In this document: positions 20,004 through 29,571 of the stretch, piece after piece
How positions within the stretch are numbered: position 1 is the stretch's first letter
Layout: each line of letters starts with the position of its first letter
Assembly (NCBI GenBank): GCA_021811105.1
Contig: JAJZPM010000007.1
Span: forward strand, 25,988 to 89,987
From: Nitrospirota bacterium
GTDB taxonomy: Bacteria; Nitrospirota; Thermodesulfovibrionia; Thermodesulfovibrionales; UBA6898
Direction of reading: 5' to 3'
DNA: 64,000 nt
Program-made: the position numbers and the translations under genes
The notes under the pieces: model-generated
Database searches by the model: none
Seen by the model: only the letters and a program-made list of their open reading frames with translations
What the model was told of the DNA's origin: nothing

Positions 20004-20057
20004 TCCTGGGCCTTACCTGTCTCCGTTTTCTTGCGATATCTCTGTCGAAGCGCGTTC

Positions 20058-20086
20058 TTGTATCATTAATCTTAAAATGGTATCAT
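20058..20086 (+). promoter_or_regulatory. Sigma-70-type promoter for rpmB
   Basis: TTGTAT (20058-20063), a 17-base spacer and TATCAT (20081-20086) lie about 40 bases before the rpmB start in an A+T-rich divergent intergenic region. Assigned by eye from consensus and spacing only. Confidence 0.5.
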
Positions 20087-20127
20087 AAAAGACCTTGTTT
20101 ATGCAATTCTGAAAGGAGGATTCAATC

Positions 20128-20316
20128 GTGGCAAGCTGTATTGCATGCGGAAAGAAAAAGATAGTCGGGAACAATGTCAGTCACGCCAACAACAGGACAA
20201 AGAGGCGGATACGTCCCAACCTTCAGAGAACGCGCGTCGCCACTTCGGACGGTCCGAAGAAAGCCTATGTCTGCACGAGATGTCTTCGTTCCGGCGTCGT
20301 GAAAAAGATCGTATAG
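20128..20316 (+). CDS. rpmB: Ribosomal protein bL28
   Basis: A 62-aa large-subunit protein. It begins with GTG preceded by AAGGAGG at a good distance. Two cysteine pairs (CIAC at 4-7 and CTRC near 53-56) show that it is the zinc-binding (C+) form. [20 protein letters not shown] is the family signature. The next gene begins directly after its stop codon, so the two are co-transcribed. Confidence 0.96.
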   Translation: MASCIACGKKKIVGNNVSHANNRTKRRIRPNLQRTRVATSDGPKKAYVCTRCLRSGVVKKIV

Positions 20317-20757
20317 ATGAAAAAGGCGGGCTCCCTGCTCGATCCGGTACTCAGGCAACTCGGCATCGAAGCGGGCGTCCGTCTTGCGCGAATGAAAAGC
20401 GAGTGGCCTACCCTCTTCGACAGGCCCCTTTCGCTCCATATGTCCCCGGGCGGGCTTTCCGAAGGTGAACTGCTCCTGTTCGTCGACTCTCCTATGTGGA
20501 TCCAGCAGCTTACTTATTACAAACAGGAAATAATCGCGAAACTGACCCGCTACGGAGTAAAGGATGTCAGGTTCCGCCTCGGCAGGGTCGGTCTCAGGCA
20601 GGTCGCGGAAGAGTCACGGCCGTTGCCTCCTCTTTCCGATGAGGAGACGGACTTCATCGACAGACTGGCAGACGTTGCCGGTGATCACGAACTCGGCCGG
20701 GCAGTCAGGGCCGCAGCAGAAAGGTCCCTTAGGGCAAAAAAAAGGAGCGGGCTTTAG
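20317..20757 (+). CDS. DUF721 (DciA-like) family protein
   Basis: A 146-aa protein of the DUF721 family, which includes the helicase-loader DciA. Family features are the N-terminal amphipathic segment (LLDPVLRQLGIEAGVRLAR), MKSEWPTLF and a KH-like core (GELLLFVDSPMWIQQLTYYKQEIIAKLTRYG). The start follows the rpmB stop with no gap. A role in DNA replication restart or initiation is inferred only from DciA, and many DUF721 proteins remain untested. The stop lies inside a hairpin that also terminates clpX from the other side. Confidence 0.75.
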   Translation: MKKAGSLLDPVLRQLGIEAGVRLARMKSEWPTLFDRPLSLHMSPGGLSEGELLLFVDSPMWIQQLTYYKQEIIAKLTRYGVKDVRFRLGRVGLRQVAEESRPLPPLSDEETDFIDRLADVAGDHELGRAVRAAAERSLRAKKRSGL

Positions 20758-20766
20758 CCGCTCCTT
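20735..20766. terminator. Terminator between DUF721 gene and clpX
   Basis: A perfect 9-bp stem (AAGGAGCGG / CCGCTCCTT) with a 7-base loop is bordered on the left by eight A's. These become a T-run when read leftward, so it is a good terminator for clpX. It overlaps the end of the DUF721 gene and may also attenuate rightward transcripts. Confidence 0.75.
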
Positions 20767-20790
20767 CAGATCATTTCCCGGCGGCCGGTT

Positions 20791-22032
20791 CTACGCCGAT
20801 TCCGCCTGTTTTTCGTAAATCAGGATCGGCTTATCTTTCCTCGTGATCGTGTCTTCCGTAACGAGGCACTCCTTGATGCCTTTCTGAGAAGGTATCTCAT
20901 ACATAACGTCGAGCATGATCTCTTCGAGTATCGCCCTGAGTCCCCTGGCGCCGGACTTGCGGAGCACGGCCTTCCTTGCTATGGCGCCCAAGGCCCCGTC
21001 CGTAAACTTGAGCCTGACGTTATCGAACGACAGCAGTTTCTGATACTGCTTGACGAGGGCGTTTTTCGGTTCGGAGAGGATCCTCACCAGTGCCGCATCG
21101 TCAAGCTCCTCAAGCGTCGTGACAACAGGCAGTCTGCCGACAAATTCCGGGATCAGCCCGTATTTTATCAGATCGCCGGGCTCCACCGTGCTCAGAATGT
21201 CGCCTATCTTCTTTTCACTCATACTGATGAGGTTCGTACCGAACCCGACTGTCTTTTTGCCGGATCTCTGCTCGATTATCCCGTCGAGTCCGATAAACGC
21301 CCCCCCGCATACAAAGAGGATGTTCGTCGTGTCCACCTGAATGAAATCCTGCTGCGGGTGTTTCCGGCCCCCCTGGGGCGGGATGTTGGCGATCGTGCCC
21401 TCTATGATTTTCAGAAGCGCCTGCTGCACGCCCTCGCCAGACACGTCCCGCGTGATCGACGGATTATCGGACTTCCTGCTGATCTTGTCTATCTCATCGA
21501 TATACACAATACCCCGCTGCGCCCTCTCGACGTCGTAGTCGGCAGCCTGGAGGAGTTTGAGTATGATATTCTCCACGTCCTCTCCTACGTAGCCGGCCTC
21601 GGTCAACGTCGTCGCGTCGGCGATCGTAAAAGGCACGTCCAAAATCCTGGCAAGGGTCTGCGCCAGCAGCGTCTTGCCGGTGCCTGTCGGTCCGATCAGG
21701 AGGATATTGCTCTTCTGGAGTTCGACATCGGATTCAGCGGGGTTATAGATCCTCTTATAATGATTGTGCACCGCCACGGAAAGGATCTTCTTCGCCCTCT
21801 CCTGGCCGACCACGAAATCATTCAGGACGCTGTGGATCTCCTTGGGGGTCGGAAGCTTCGGCAGTGCTTCGCCGCCCGCTTCGACATAGAGTTCATCCGC
21901 GATGATCTCATTGCAGAGCTCGATGCATTCGTTGCAGATATACACGGTAGGGCCGGCAATGAGCTTCTTTACCTCCTCCTGTCCCTTGCCGCAGAACGAG
22001 CACTTGAGAGCTTCTTCGTCTTTCTTCGCCAT
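20791..22032 (-). CDS. clpX: ATP-dependent Clp protease ATPase subunit ClpX
   Basis: An AAA+ unfoldase that feeds substrates to ClpP. The N-terminal zinc domain has CSFCGKG and [10 protein letters not shown]. Walker A is [15 protein letters not shown], Walker B is [11 protein letters not shown], and sensor/arginine-finger regions ([20 protein letters not shown]) follow. The C-terminal small domain includes [20 protein letters not shown]. The 413-aa length is normal. It lies 52 bases after clpP in the order tig-clpP-clpX. Confidence 0.97.
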   Translation of the reverse strand: MAKKDEEALKCSFCGKGQEEVKKLIAGPTVYICNECIELCNEIIADELYVEAGGEALPKLPTPKEIHSVLNDFVVGQERAKKILSVAVHNHYKRIYNPAESDVELQKSNILLIGPTGTGKTLLAQTLARILDVPFTIADATTLTEAGYVGEDVENIILKLLQAADYDVERAQRGIVYIDEIDKISRKSDNPSITRDVSGEGVQQALLKIIEGTIANIPPQGGRKHPQQDFIQVDTTNILFVCGGAFIGLDGIIEQRSGKKTVGFGTNLISMSEKKIGDILSTVEPGDLIKYGLIPEFVGRLPVVTTLEELDDAALVRILSEPKNALVKQYQKLLSFDNVRLKFTDGALGAIARKAVLRKSGARGLRAILEEIMLDVMYEIPSQKGIKECLVTEDTITRKDKPILIYEKQAESA

Positions 22033-22084
22033 CTAATCCTCCAGTTCAAAACCTGATCGCTTCACAGACATACGTCTTACCCTC

Positions 22085-22684
22085 TTACTGACTTTTTTTC
22101 TTTTTCATGCTGAAGATGACCTCATCGACTATGCCGTATGCCTTCGCCTCGTCCCCCGACATGAAAAAGTCCCTGTCGGTATCCGCCTGTATCTTTTCGA
22201 GCGGCTGACCTGTGTGGGTCGCGAGAATATTGTTCAATGTCTCCTTCATCCTCAGAATTTCTCTCGCGTGGATCTCGATATCAGTCGCCTGCCCCTGGAA
22301 GCCGCCCATCGGCTGGTGGAGCATGATCCTCGAATTGGGGAGCGCATACCGCTTACCTTTCGTGCCCGCTGCCAGCAAAAGCGCACCCATGCTTGCGGCC
22401 TGTCCCACACAATAGGTGGCGATGTCCGGCTTCACGTACTGCATCGTGTCGTAAATCGCCAGACCGGAAGACACGACTCCCCCGGGTGAATTGACGTAGA
22501 CGTGTATGTCTTTGTCGGGGTCCTCGGTCTGCAGGAAGAGCATCTGGGCGATCACCGTGTTTGCGACCATGTCGTCGATCGCACTGCCCAGGAAGATGAT
22601 CCGGTCCTTGAGCAGTCTCGAATAAATGTCATAGGCCCTTTCGGACCTTCCGGTCTGCTCTATTACAATAGGTATCACGCTCAT
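22085..22684 (-). CDS. clpP: ATP-dependent Clp protease proteolytic subunit ClpP
   Basis: A 199-aa serine protease that forms the tetradecameric chamber. The catalytic Ser lies in [14 protein letters not shown] and the His in [10 protein letters not shown], and the Asp follows in [12 protein letters not shown]. The N-terminus [27 protein letters not shown] is typical. It is 5 bases after tig and precedes clpX, giving one chaperone/protease operon. Confidence 0.97.
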   Translation of the reverse strand: MSVIPIVIEQTGRSERAYDIYSRLLKDRIIFLGSAIDDMVANTVIAQMLFLQTEDPDKDIHVYVNSPGGVVSSGLAIYDTMQYVKPDIATYCVGQAASMGALLLAAGTKGKRYALPNSRIMLHQPMGGFQGQATDIEIHAREILRMKETLNNILATHTGQPLEKIQADTDRDFFMSGDEAKAYGIVDEVIFSMKKKKSQ

Positions 22685-22689
22685 TCGTA

Positions 22690-23982
22690 TTAGACTCCTT
22701 TTGAAATTTCCGCTTTTGAAAGTATCAGGTCCAGCACCTTCTCGTCCCTGACCGAATGTTTCAGGCTCTCCAGAGAACCGTCCTTCGTCATGAAGAGATT
22801 GATTACCGCCTCCGGGGTAGTCTGAAGACGACGCGCAAGCATCATGATCCTCGTCTTCATCTCTTCCTCAGTCACCGAGACCTGTTCCTTCTCTGCGATC
22901 GTATCGAGGAGGATTGTGGCCTTTGCGCTGCGGACAGCCTTGGGCCTCAGTTCTTCCGCCAGCTTCTCATCATCCTCCGGAGACGCTCCTTCCGTACTCT
23001 GCGCCAGTTCCTTCGGCTGTTTTCTCGCGTGCTTCTCGTTTATCACGAGTGTCTCGAGTTCCCGGTCGAGCATCGACTGGGGTATGTCGAAATCGTAGGC
23101 ATCGATCAACCGGTCGAGTAGTTTCGCCTTCTGTTCGTTCGCGGCTTTTTCCTTCTTCGCCTTGAGTATCCCTTCCCTCACCCTTTCCCTCAGCGACTCG
23201 AGCGACTCGTGGCCGAAGTCCTTGGCAAGCTCGTCGTCGATCAGAGGGACCTTTTTCTCCTTGACCTCCTTGACGGTTATCTTGAGGCGGTCGCCCTTGC
23301 CGCCTTCTTTTACCTCGCCTCCCTCCACCGCCGGCAGGATAATCTCTACCGTGTCCCCTTTCTTCCTGCCGGTCAATTCCTCAAGGATGCCCTTGGGGGC
23401 CAGCTTGTTCCCGAGGTCCATCACCTGGTCTTTCGCAGAAGAAAGCTCCTTTTCGCCGGAAGGGTCGAATTTCACATAATCGATGACGATCAGGTCATCC
23501 TCACGGATCTCCCTGTCGACGACCTCGTACATCGCCCTGCCTTCCTGGAGACCCTTGATCGTTTCATCTATCTCTTTCTCTTCCACCTCGCAGGGAACGT
23601 CTTCCACCTTCAGTTCCGCATACGTGAGATTCTCGATTCGCGGCCGCACCTCGACCGTAAGCGCAAAAGCAAGCGGTTCGTTCCGCTTCAGGTCAAGCGA
23701 TCCTTCGAACTCGGGAAGGGTCACCGGCACGAGTTCGGCATCCTTCAGCGCCTGTGAATAGTACTGAGGCACGAGCCTGTCTAAAATATCAGCCTTGATA
23801 TCGTTGCCGAACCTTTTCTCTATCATCGGGACCGGGGCCTTGCCGGGCCTGAACCCGGGGATGCGCGAACGCTGCCGCACATTATCAAGCGACGCGGTGT
23901 ATTCCTTCTCGATAATATCGGTCGGAATCTCTATTTTAAGCCGTTTCTTGGTGCTGCTGATATTTTCAACAGTAGCGCTCAA
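22690..23982 (-). CDS. tig: Trigger factor (ribosome-associated chaperone / prolyl isomerase)
   Basis: The protein binds the ribosome exit tunnel through the segment after the N-terminus ([19 protein letters not shown], here slightly varied from GFRxGKxP). A central FKBP-type domain (~160-245) and a long helical C-terminal domain follow. The frame reaches an ATG at 24000, but an ideal AAGGAGG lies inside that extension, five bases before a TTG at 23982. I therefore prefer the TTG start (430 aa), with the mature sequence beginning [15 protein letters not shown]. It heads the tig-clpP-clpX operon. Confidence 0.93.
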   Translation of the reverse strand: MSATVENISSTKKRLKIEIPTDIIEKEYTASLDNVRQRSRIPGFRPGKAPVPMIEKRFGNDIKADILDRLVPQYYSQALKDAELVPVTLPEFEGSLDLKRNEPLAFALTVEVRPRIENLTYAELKVEDVPCEVEEKEIDETIKGLQEGRAMYEVVDREIREDDLIVIDYVKFDPSGEKELSSAKDQVMDLGNKLAPKGILEELTGRKKGDTVEIILPAVEGGEVKEGGKGDRLKITVKEVKEKKVPLIDDELAKDFGHESLESLRERVREGILKAKKEKAANEQKAKLLDRLIDAYDFDIPQSMLDRELETLVINEKHARKQPKELAQSTEGASPEDDEKLAEELRPKAVRSAKATILLDTIAEKEQVSVTEEEMKTRIMMLARRLQTTPEAVINLFMTKDGSLESLKHSVRDEKVLDLILSKAEISKGV

Positions 23983-24089
23983 ATCGCCCTCCTTAAGCAT
24001 TTATCTACTCTAAAATAATACTTCTCAATTAGTCAATTTGACGGCCGCTCCTGGAAACATCGGCCCTTTTCTGATAAAGTGATTGCGTA

Positions 24090-24896
24090 ATGGAATATAT
24101 GCTTATCAGCAGCCCCTCCAACAGCCGCATCAAAGAGGCGATAAGGATCAGAGAGAGAAAACATGCCGAAGGGGATAATCTCTTTGTCGTTGAAGGACCC
24201 AAGATCATCGAAATGGCGCTCGCGGCCGGGGCGAAGATCCGGGAGGTTTTCTTTACAGATCATTTCACCGCAAAAAATGAGGGGAAGGAACTCTTGGGAC
24301 TCCTCTCGAAAAAAACGACAGATATATGCCGCGTTTCAGATCACGTATTTGCAAAGCTGTCCGATACCGAAACTCCCCAGGGGATAGCGGCAGTCGCCTC
24401 TTATCCGGTCCTGTCGCTCGATAGACTTCCCTTTAATGCCACTTCGCTCTACGTAGTGCTCGATGGGGTCCGGGACCCGGGGAACCTGGGAACGATCATA
24501 AGGACATCCGACGCCGCCGGCGCTGACGCGGTCATTCTTCTGGAAGGGACGTGTGATGCCTTCACCCCGAAAGTAATAAGGGCAACCGCCGGCAGCATCT
24601 TCAATGTCCCTCTGGCTCTCGCTACGGACGACCAACTCATGGCCTGGCGAAAGGAGCACGGGATCAAGATTGCGGTTACCGCAGCAGACGCGCCGAGGTC
24701 GATCTTCGAGGCCGAACTGACCGGGGCGCTGGCGTTCATCTTTGGGAACGAGGCCAGGGGAGTGAGAAAAGCGATTAAGGATTCGGCCGACTTGTTCGTA
24801 AAGATACCGCTGTACGGAAAGGCCGAAAGTCTGAACGTAGCTACGTCCGCAGCGATATGCCTCTATGAGGCGGTGAGGCAGAGAAGGGGACCATAA
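24090..24896 (+). CDS. TrmH/SpoU-family RNA 2'-O-methyltransferase
   Basis: A 268-aa SPOUT methyltransferase. The N-terminal substrate-binding domain (NLFVVEGPKIIEMALAAGAK) is followed by the three SpoU motifs: VLDGVRDPGNLGTIIRTSDA (I), FIFGNEARGVRK (II) and IPLYGKAESLNVATSAAI (III), which form the knotted SAM site. The most likely target is rRNA or tRNA ribose 2'-OH; a specific site cannot be assigned. ATG codons at 24090 and 24099 are both possible. Its end overlaps the convergent gene at 24863 by 34 bases. Confidence 0.9.
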   Translation: MEYMLISSPSNSRIKEAIRIRERKHAEGDNLFVVEGPKIIEMALAAGAKIREVFFTDHFTAKNEGKELLGLLSKKTTDICRVSDHVFAKLSDTETPQGIAAVASYPVLSLDRLPFNATSLYVVLDGVRDPGNLGTIIRTSDAAGADAVILLEGTCDAFTPKVIRATAGSIFNVPLALATDDQLMAWRKEHGIKIAVTAADAPRSIFEAELTGALAFIFGNEARGVRKAIKDSADLFVKIPLYGKAESLNVATSAAICLYEAVRQRRGP

Positions 24897-25303
24897 AACT
24901 CCTTGAAGACTTTTGCGAGCGAATCGCCCGCGACGTGCATCTTAAATTCGTTGAAATAGCCGAAGGGCGTCGTCATGACCGCATAGCCCGTCCGCTCCAG
25001 CCGCTGTCCCACCTCCTCAAGTAATTTCTGTGCAAATTCAGGGGATGACTTGCTCGACGAGAGGTGGTTGAAGGAATGAAGCACAATGTTTTTCGTTCCA
25101 AACTTTCCCGCGATCCATTTGGCATTCTTCACAAACTTCTGGACGATGCTCTCGTACTTGCCTTCGTCTTCGGCCTCGCAGTGGAAGAATATCACGACGG
25201 CATTTTCGGCCTTCTCTTCGGTATCCACATCAGGCACGTCATTGAGAGTCTTGGACGCGGTCTTGTACCACCATTCTTTTGTATAGAACATGAGAAGCTT
25301 CAT
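24863..25303 (-). CDS. Free-standing archaeal-type threonyl-tRNA synthetase editing domain
   Basis: A 146-aa protein that matches, along its full length, the N-terminal editing domain of archaeal threonyl-tRNA synthetases (DTD-like fold). That domain hydrolyses Ser-tRNA(Thr). The recognisable blocks are KNIVLHSFNHLSSSKSSPE, which corresponds to the archaeal FAHLSS block with its key histidine, and TPFGYFNEFKMHVAGDSLAK. No synthetase catalytic or anticodon domain is attached. It lies 18 bases after a predicted restriction endonuclease gene on the same strand and overlaps the convergent SpoU gene. A trans-editing role is inferred. Confidence 0.8.
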   Translation of the reverse strand: MKLLMFYTKEWWYKTASKTLNDVPDVDTEEKAENAVVIFFHCEAEDEGKYESIVQKFVKNAKWIAGKFGTKNIVLHSFNHLSSSKSSPEFAQKLLEEVGQRLERTGYAVMTTPFGYFNEFKMHVAGDSLAKVFKEFYGPLLCLTAS

Positions 25304-25321
25304 GAGTGATCTTTCGCTTTG

Positions 25322-26368
25322 TTATCTGTCGCTACGCCCACTGCTGCGAAACCTTTTAAGCTCAGTGTGTTCAATCAGTTGGTCAAGAGTCTTGAGAGTA
25401 AAGACTTTCCCTCTCGTAGCGATAATCATCTTTTTCATATCTTCACGCCTGACGCCGAAGCCGCGACCGCCGATACAGGCGATGACTTCGTATCGTGGAT
25501 TTCCCTTCGGGCGTCCCGCTGTGCTCAGTTCTCCGAGGTGCTGAATGCGTGTCACCTTGTCGCGGGCCGTGCCGTCATCTTCGGTTATCTTGGCTTCGAT
25601 GATCACTTGAGGGTTAAACTCGCTCGGGATAATAAAATCAGGGGTCTGGTCGAAACCTTGAATCTTTTCTGCCCTTTTTGTCTTCCTGAAGCTGATACCC
25701 GCCTTGCTCAAGACTTCCTCTATTGCAGATTCGAGGCTGTCACCTACCAGTTCGCTGACTGAATCACGGTGGCCGGCAAAGGGCCGCCCCAAAAAGCGCT
25801 CGTAAAGAAGCATGGCATAGGGGACCCCCATTCCGGAGAGATGGCGGATGCTGTCCAGTCCGTTTTTCGTGTCAGCCTTGTCAAGGCGATGGAGCTGTCC
25901 GCCGTTCACTTCAGGGACACCCTGTGTCAGCAAGTGACAGGCGGTATCGACAAGAGCATGGAGCCGTTCCTTCATGACACCGGCAACGCGCAAAGGTTTT
26001 CCCGGCGCCATTCGAACATTCCGGTCAAGAGTGCGGACAAAGCCCTGGGCGACGTTGACGCCTGTTCTTTGGGTCGCTACGTAACCCCATTCCGGTGGGG
26101 TAAAGCCTAGCATAGCGCGCAGGACCACAAGGGCAATAGGCTCATCAACTACTGCCGGAATGATTTTGTCAGGCGTAAACGTGCTGAACCCCGACGTAGC
26201 GGCTTTCAATGCCTCGTACCCGCGTTCGAACAATGGATAATCGACAAAACCTGCTCCCTTCGGCATAGTGAGAAACTCAGACTCAAGGCATGAGAAAACG
26301 GCATCTACATACTGTTCAGGTTCCTTCAGTATTTCTTCGAGGTCTACTTCAAAAGGATACTTCAGCAT
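25322..26368 (-). CDS. Putative restriction endonuclease (PD-(D/E)XK)
   Basis: A 348-aa protein. The ATG at 26368 has GGAGGG immediately upstream; an ATG four codons earlier is less likely. The N-terminal ~200 residues are helical with no motif I know. The C-terminal part has the nuclease pattern DFIIP (Asp244), then IIEAK (Glu258, Lys260), with a preceding Glu-rich helix (SLESAIEEVLSKAG). It overlaps the end of the methyltransferase gene by 20 bases. The endonuclease call rests on this motif plus the methyltransferase neighbour; specificity is unknown. Confidence 0.7.
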   Translation of the reverse strand: MLKYPFEVDLEEILKEPEQYVDAVFSCLESEFLTMPKGAGFVDYPLFERGYEALKAATSGFSTFTPDKIIPAVVDEPIALVVLRAMLGFTPPEWGYVATQRTGVNVAQGFVRTLDRNVRMAPGKPLRVAGVMKERLHALVDTACHLLTQGVPEVNGGQLHRLDKADTKNGLDSIRHLSGMGVPYAMLLYERFLGRPFAGHRDSVSELVGDSLESAIEEVLSKAGISFRKTKRAEKIQGFDQTPDFIIPSEFNPQVIIEAKITEDDGTARDKVTRIQHLGELSTAGRPKGNPRYEVIACIGGRGFGVRREDMKKMIIATRGKVFTLKTLDQLIEHTELKRFRSSGRSDR

Positions 26369-28550
26369 ATTTCCCTCCATAGGCAGCAGCCTTCTCCCGG
26401 ACCATCAGTGGTTCCCTCTTCCTGCTTGCCGGCTTCGACCCGTTGAGATTCTCTCTCACTTCTGTCCACCCGCCAAATCGCTCCAGCCACTTCTCAACCG
26501 CAGACATGCGATCATCAGTCCCTTTCCCCTTGTCCCACGCCTTCCTCAAGGACCAGACAGCCAGCCTGATGAGATGTCCATAAGTAACGCACCTTATATC
26601 GCCTTGAGACGGCGTTACCCCGCCTCGCTTCAATTTTTCTATATCCGACCTGACCAATCGGGCAACACCGGCAGGCGTTTCAGTGAGCCATTGTCTCGGT
26701 ACAACGCCGGTTGAACGACAGACGAAAACAGTATCGATAATCGAAGAGCCGGTTCCACTGATGTGGATCGACGCGCCCATTTCGGCCGGGCACGGCAGCG
26801 ACGCCGAACAGGTCAGCCCGGCATCCAGCATCGCCACTGCGACAGGGATATATGCTTCTATATCGTTATGGTGATAGGTGAAAACCAGTGGACGCCCGGG
26901 CTTGAGGGCCTTTGCCATGCGCCCAAACACCTTTGAAAGACCCGTAGTAAAATGCCCGATGTCCCTGCCCATATTCTCGTTGCCGGTGAGTTCGTCCGGA
27001 TGTCTTGTAGAAGGCTCGGCAAATGCCGGTGAAGACTTGCCCACCAATCGTCTCAACCAGACGTAACAAAAATCCATGAGTTCCGCATATTGGACGTTGC
27101 CGAAGTAAGGGGGATCGGTAAAAACCGCGTCCAAAGACGCCGCTTCTATGTCAGTCGCAGCGGCGTCCGAACACTGAATATCTATCCCGCGCAAAGCTGA
27201 ACCGTTGAGGCGGTCACCGATCCATTCATCTTTTATGGGGACAATCTCCTTCCCGCCTTTATCGTGGCGCACCTCGAAAGGCCCGTCACAATATGCCTTG
27301 GCCTTGCGGAACTTCTCGATGATGTTAGCCCACCCTCCGCTTCCGACGCAGATCTTCTTTTTTGCATCCATGATCCCGAGGAGGTTCGACTCACACTGCA
27401 CCAGACCAACGGGAAAGCCGTGAACGGAAAAAATATCCAGGGATTTTAAGACGACAGCGTCGTAGCGGCAGAGCATATTCTGATACCGGAGGAGATCTGA
27501 GAGGTTCGTGGCAAGGGCATTCTTCACCCGTTCATTAGAAATCGAAAATATAAGACGCGCGCTCATTTCCAATCCCAAAAGCTGCCTTGAGTTGAACATC
27601 TCGGAATACCGCTTGTATCCCCACCGATGAAGCCTGTCCGTTTCGTCGCCTTTTGGTATCTCGTCGTGCGGCACGAATTTGGAACGCATTTTTTTCAGCT
27701 GGCTTTCAGACTCCTGAAAAAAAGACATGTCTTGTTTATCCGGCTTCTTGAAAAACCTTCCGCTGTGCTTGTCTTTGCATTTTGTACAATGATATTCGAT
27801 AGCGAATAGCCTGTGTTCCGGGGGGCCGGACTTAGGCGAAGGGAAGGAATTGACCGTTCCGCAATGAGGACATGTGCAGTGGTTTCGCCGTGCCGGCCCT
27901 GCCTCGATCAGCTTTGAGGAGCAGAATCCGCATTTACCGGGTTTGCTTCTGTCGGCAACCTCGGAAAGTTCGCCGCAGGATGAGCAGACAAAGACATTTT
28001 TAGGATGTCTCACGTTGGCGGCAAGAAGGTAGCCCGGGAAAAGATCGAGAGACTTCCCGCATCCACTACAGTTTTTGACTTTCACCCATAAGAAGTATTT
28101 GACGTGCGCGTCCGTGTTCCCGCAGATCGTGCAGCGTGTCCGGTATAACCGGCCGATATCTTTCTCCAAAGACCGCTTTAATTCTTGTGCCGCTTCGTCA
28201 TAAGCCTCTAGATCAAGGTGTTCGATCTCTTGCTTGACGATCCAGTAGGACATCGGGTTGATATCATAGCCGATAACATCGCAACCGACGCGATTCGCCT
28301 CAAGCAACGGCGTCCCTCCGCCCATGAACGGATCCGCGATGCGAAGACCGGGGAAATTATTACTTTCGTAAAAGATGTCACGCAACGGTTTCGGCCCAAG
28401 CTCAGATAATATCAGCCCGCGAAAAAGCGTCCCCGGCCGCCTCGCAAACCACTTATGGACGGCTATGACAGGACGGTAATTCTGCTGGATCTGCTTTTCC
28501 CTCAGGGCGAGATTGGCGATAAATGGTATGTCAAAATCACGTTCGATCAT
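26349..28550 (-). CDS. Large DNA methyltransferase with multiple zinc-finger motifs (DUF1156-like N-terminus)
   Basis: A 733-aa predicted amino-methyltransferase. The N-terminus has VHKWFARRPGTLFRG, as in DUF1156-type methylases. The SAM motif DPFMGGGT is at 73-80 and the catalytic DPPY at 479-482 (FTDPPYFGNVQYAELMDF). Between them are six CxxC-type pairs (about residues 140, 161, 189, 207, 227 and 255), forming several zinc ribbons that may read DNA. It overlaps the putative endonuclease gene, so I infer a restriction-modification pair. Adenine or N4-cytosine modification cannot be distinguished. Confidence 0.8.
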   Translation of the reverse strand: MIERDFDIPFIANLALREKQIQQNYRPVIAVHKWFARRPGTLFRGLILSELGPKPLRDIFYESNNFPGLRIADPFMGGGTPLLEANRVGCDVIGYDINPMSYWIVKQEIEHLDLEAYDEAAQELKRSLEKDIGRLYRTRCTICGNTDAHVKYFLWVKVKNCSGCGKSLDLFPGYLLAANVRHPKNVFVCSSCGELSEVADRSKPGKCGFCSSKLIEAGPARRNHCTCPHCGTVNSFPSPKSGPPEHRLFAIEYHCTKCKDKHSGRFFKKPDKQDMSFFQESESQLKKMRSKFVPHDEIPKGDETDRLHRWGYKRYSEMFNSRQLLGLEMSARLIFSISNERVKNALATNLSDLLRYQNMLCRYDAVVLKSLDIFSVHGFPVGLVQCESNLLGIMDAKKKICVGSGGWANIIEKFRKAKAYCDGPFEVRHDKGGKEIVPIKDEWIGDRLNGSALRGIDIQCSDAAATDIEAASLDAVFTDPPYFGNVQYAELMDFCYVWLRRLVGKSSPAFAEPSTRHPDELTGNENMGRDIGHFTTGLSKVFGRMAKALKPGRPLVFTYHHNDIEAYIPVAVAMLDAGLTCSASLPCPAEMGASIHISGTGSSIIDTVFVCRSTGVVPRQWLTETPAGVARLVRSDIEKLKRGGVTPSQGDIRCVTYGHLIRLAVWSLRKAWDKGKGTDDRMSAVEKWLERFGGWTEVRENLNGSKPASRKREPLMVREKAAAYGGKYAEVSF

Positions 28551-28687
28551 TGGGGTTGCATCATTATATCAGATAACGTAGAAGTGGAACAGGCGGTCTG
28601 AAGAGCGTATTGACCCCACTAAAGAAGGAATGTACTACTGCATCAAATACATATAGATAGGGTCTTCAGATGTGATATCATGTTTTC

Positions 28688-29503
28688 ATGAACGATAACC
28701 TTCTTAATGAATTCCTCAAGACCGCCGTTTCCGCTGCGCGGCTTGCGGGAGACATCATCATCAAGAACCTCGGACATCTCTCAAACGAAGACGTGCAGAC
28801 CAAGCAGGCCTTCGACTTCGTGACGAAGGTAGACAGGTGGTCAGAGGCGGTGATCATTCAGACGATCCGGGAGAAATTCCCCTCGCACCGTTTCCTGACC
28901 GAGGAGACATTAAAGCAGGAAGACACCGGAGAGTATCGCTGGATCATAGACCCGCTCGATGGCACGACGAACTATATTCACAGCTACCCGATGTTTTCGG
29001 TTTCGATCGCGCTTGAATATAAGAGTGAGATCATCATGGGCGTCGTCTTCGACCCGTTAAAGGATGAGCTCTTTTATGCGGTGAAAGGTTGCGGCTCTTT
29101 TTTGAATAACAGGAAGATCACCGCATCAGGTGTAGCTTCTCTCGACAAGAGCCTTGTCGCCACGGGCTTTCCTTTCCGGGCGAAGGAGATGATCGATCAT
29201 TACCTCCGTGCCTTCAAAGAAATCTTCCTCAGGGTGAGCGACATACGGCGCGCAGGGTCGGCGGCGATAGACCTAGCCTATGTTGCGGCAGGCAGATTCG
29301 AGGGCTTCTTCGAACTGAAACTGAGCCCCTGGGACATTGCAGCAGGAGCGCTGCTGATAGAAGAAGCAGGAGGCGTTGTTACCGACTTCGGGGGAGGCGC
29401 AGAATATCTTGCGACAGGGAACATCGTGGCGGGCAATGGGTATATTCAGCCGCAAATCCTGAAGACTATCAGGCAGGTATTTCAGGGGATCGTCGAAAAA
29501 TAG
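28688..29503 (+). CDS. Inositol monophosphatase family protein
   Basis: A 271-aa Mg-dependent sugar or inositol phosphatase. Family motifs are DFVTKVDRWSE, RFLTEET, the metal site DPLDGTTNYIHSYPMFSVSI and the C-terminal WDIAAGALLIEEAGGVVTDF. It resembles SuhB/IMPase rather than FBPase, but the substrate (myo-inositol phosphate, histidinol phosphate or another) cannot be chosen from sequence. It stands alone on the plus strand, convergent with the Nif3-like gene. Confidence 0.9.
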   Translation: MNDNLLNEFLKTAVSAARLAGDIIIKNLGHLSNEDVQTKQAFDFVTKVDRWSEAVIIQTIREKFPSHRFLTEETLKQEDTGEYRWIIDPLDGTTNYIHSYPMFSVSIALEYKSEIIMGVVFDPLKDELFYAVKGCGSFLNNRKITASGVASLDKSLVATGFPFRAKEMIDHYLRAFKEIFLRVSDIRRAGSAAIDLAYVAAGRFEGFFELKLSPWDIAAGALLIEEAGGVVTDFGGGAEYLATGNIVAGNGYIQPQILKTIRQVFQGIVEK

Positions 29504-29571
29504 AGTAGACAAAAAAGCTTATGCAGCGAAAGTCTGCTCTTCCAACTCTTTCCAGTATAAAACGGATGCGC

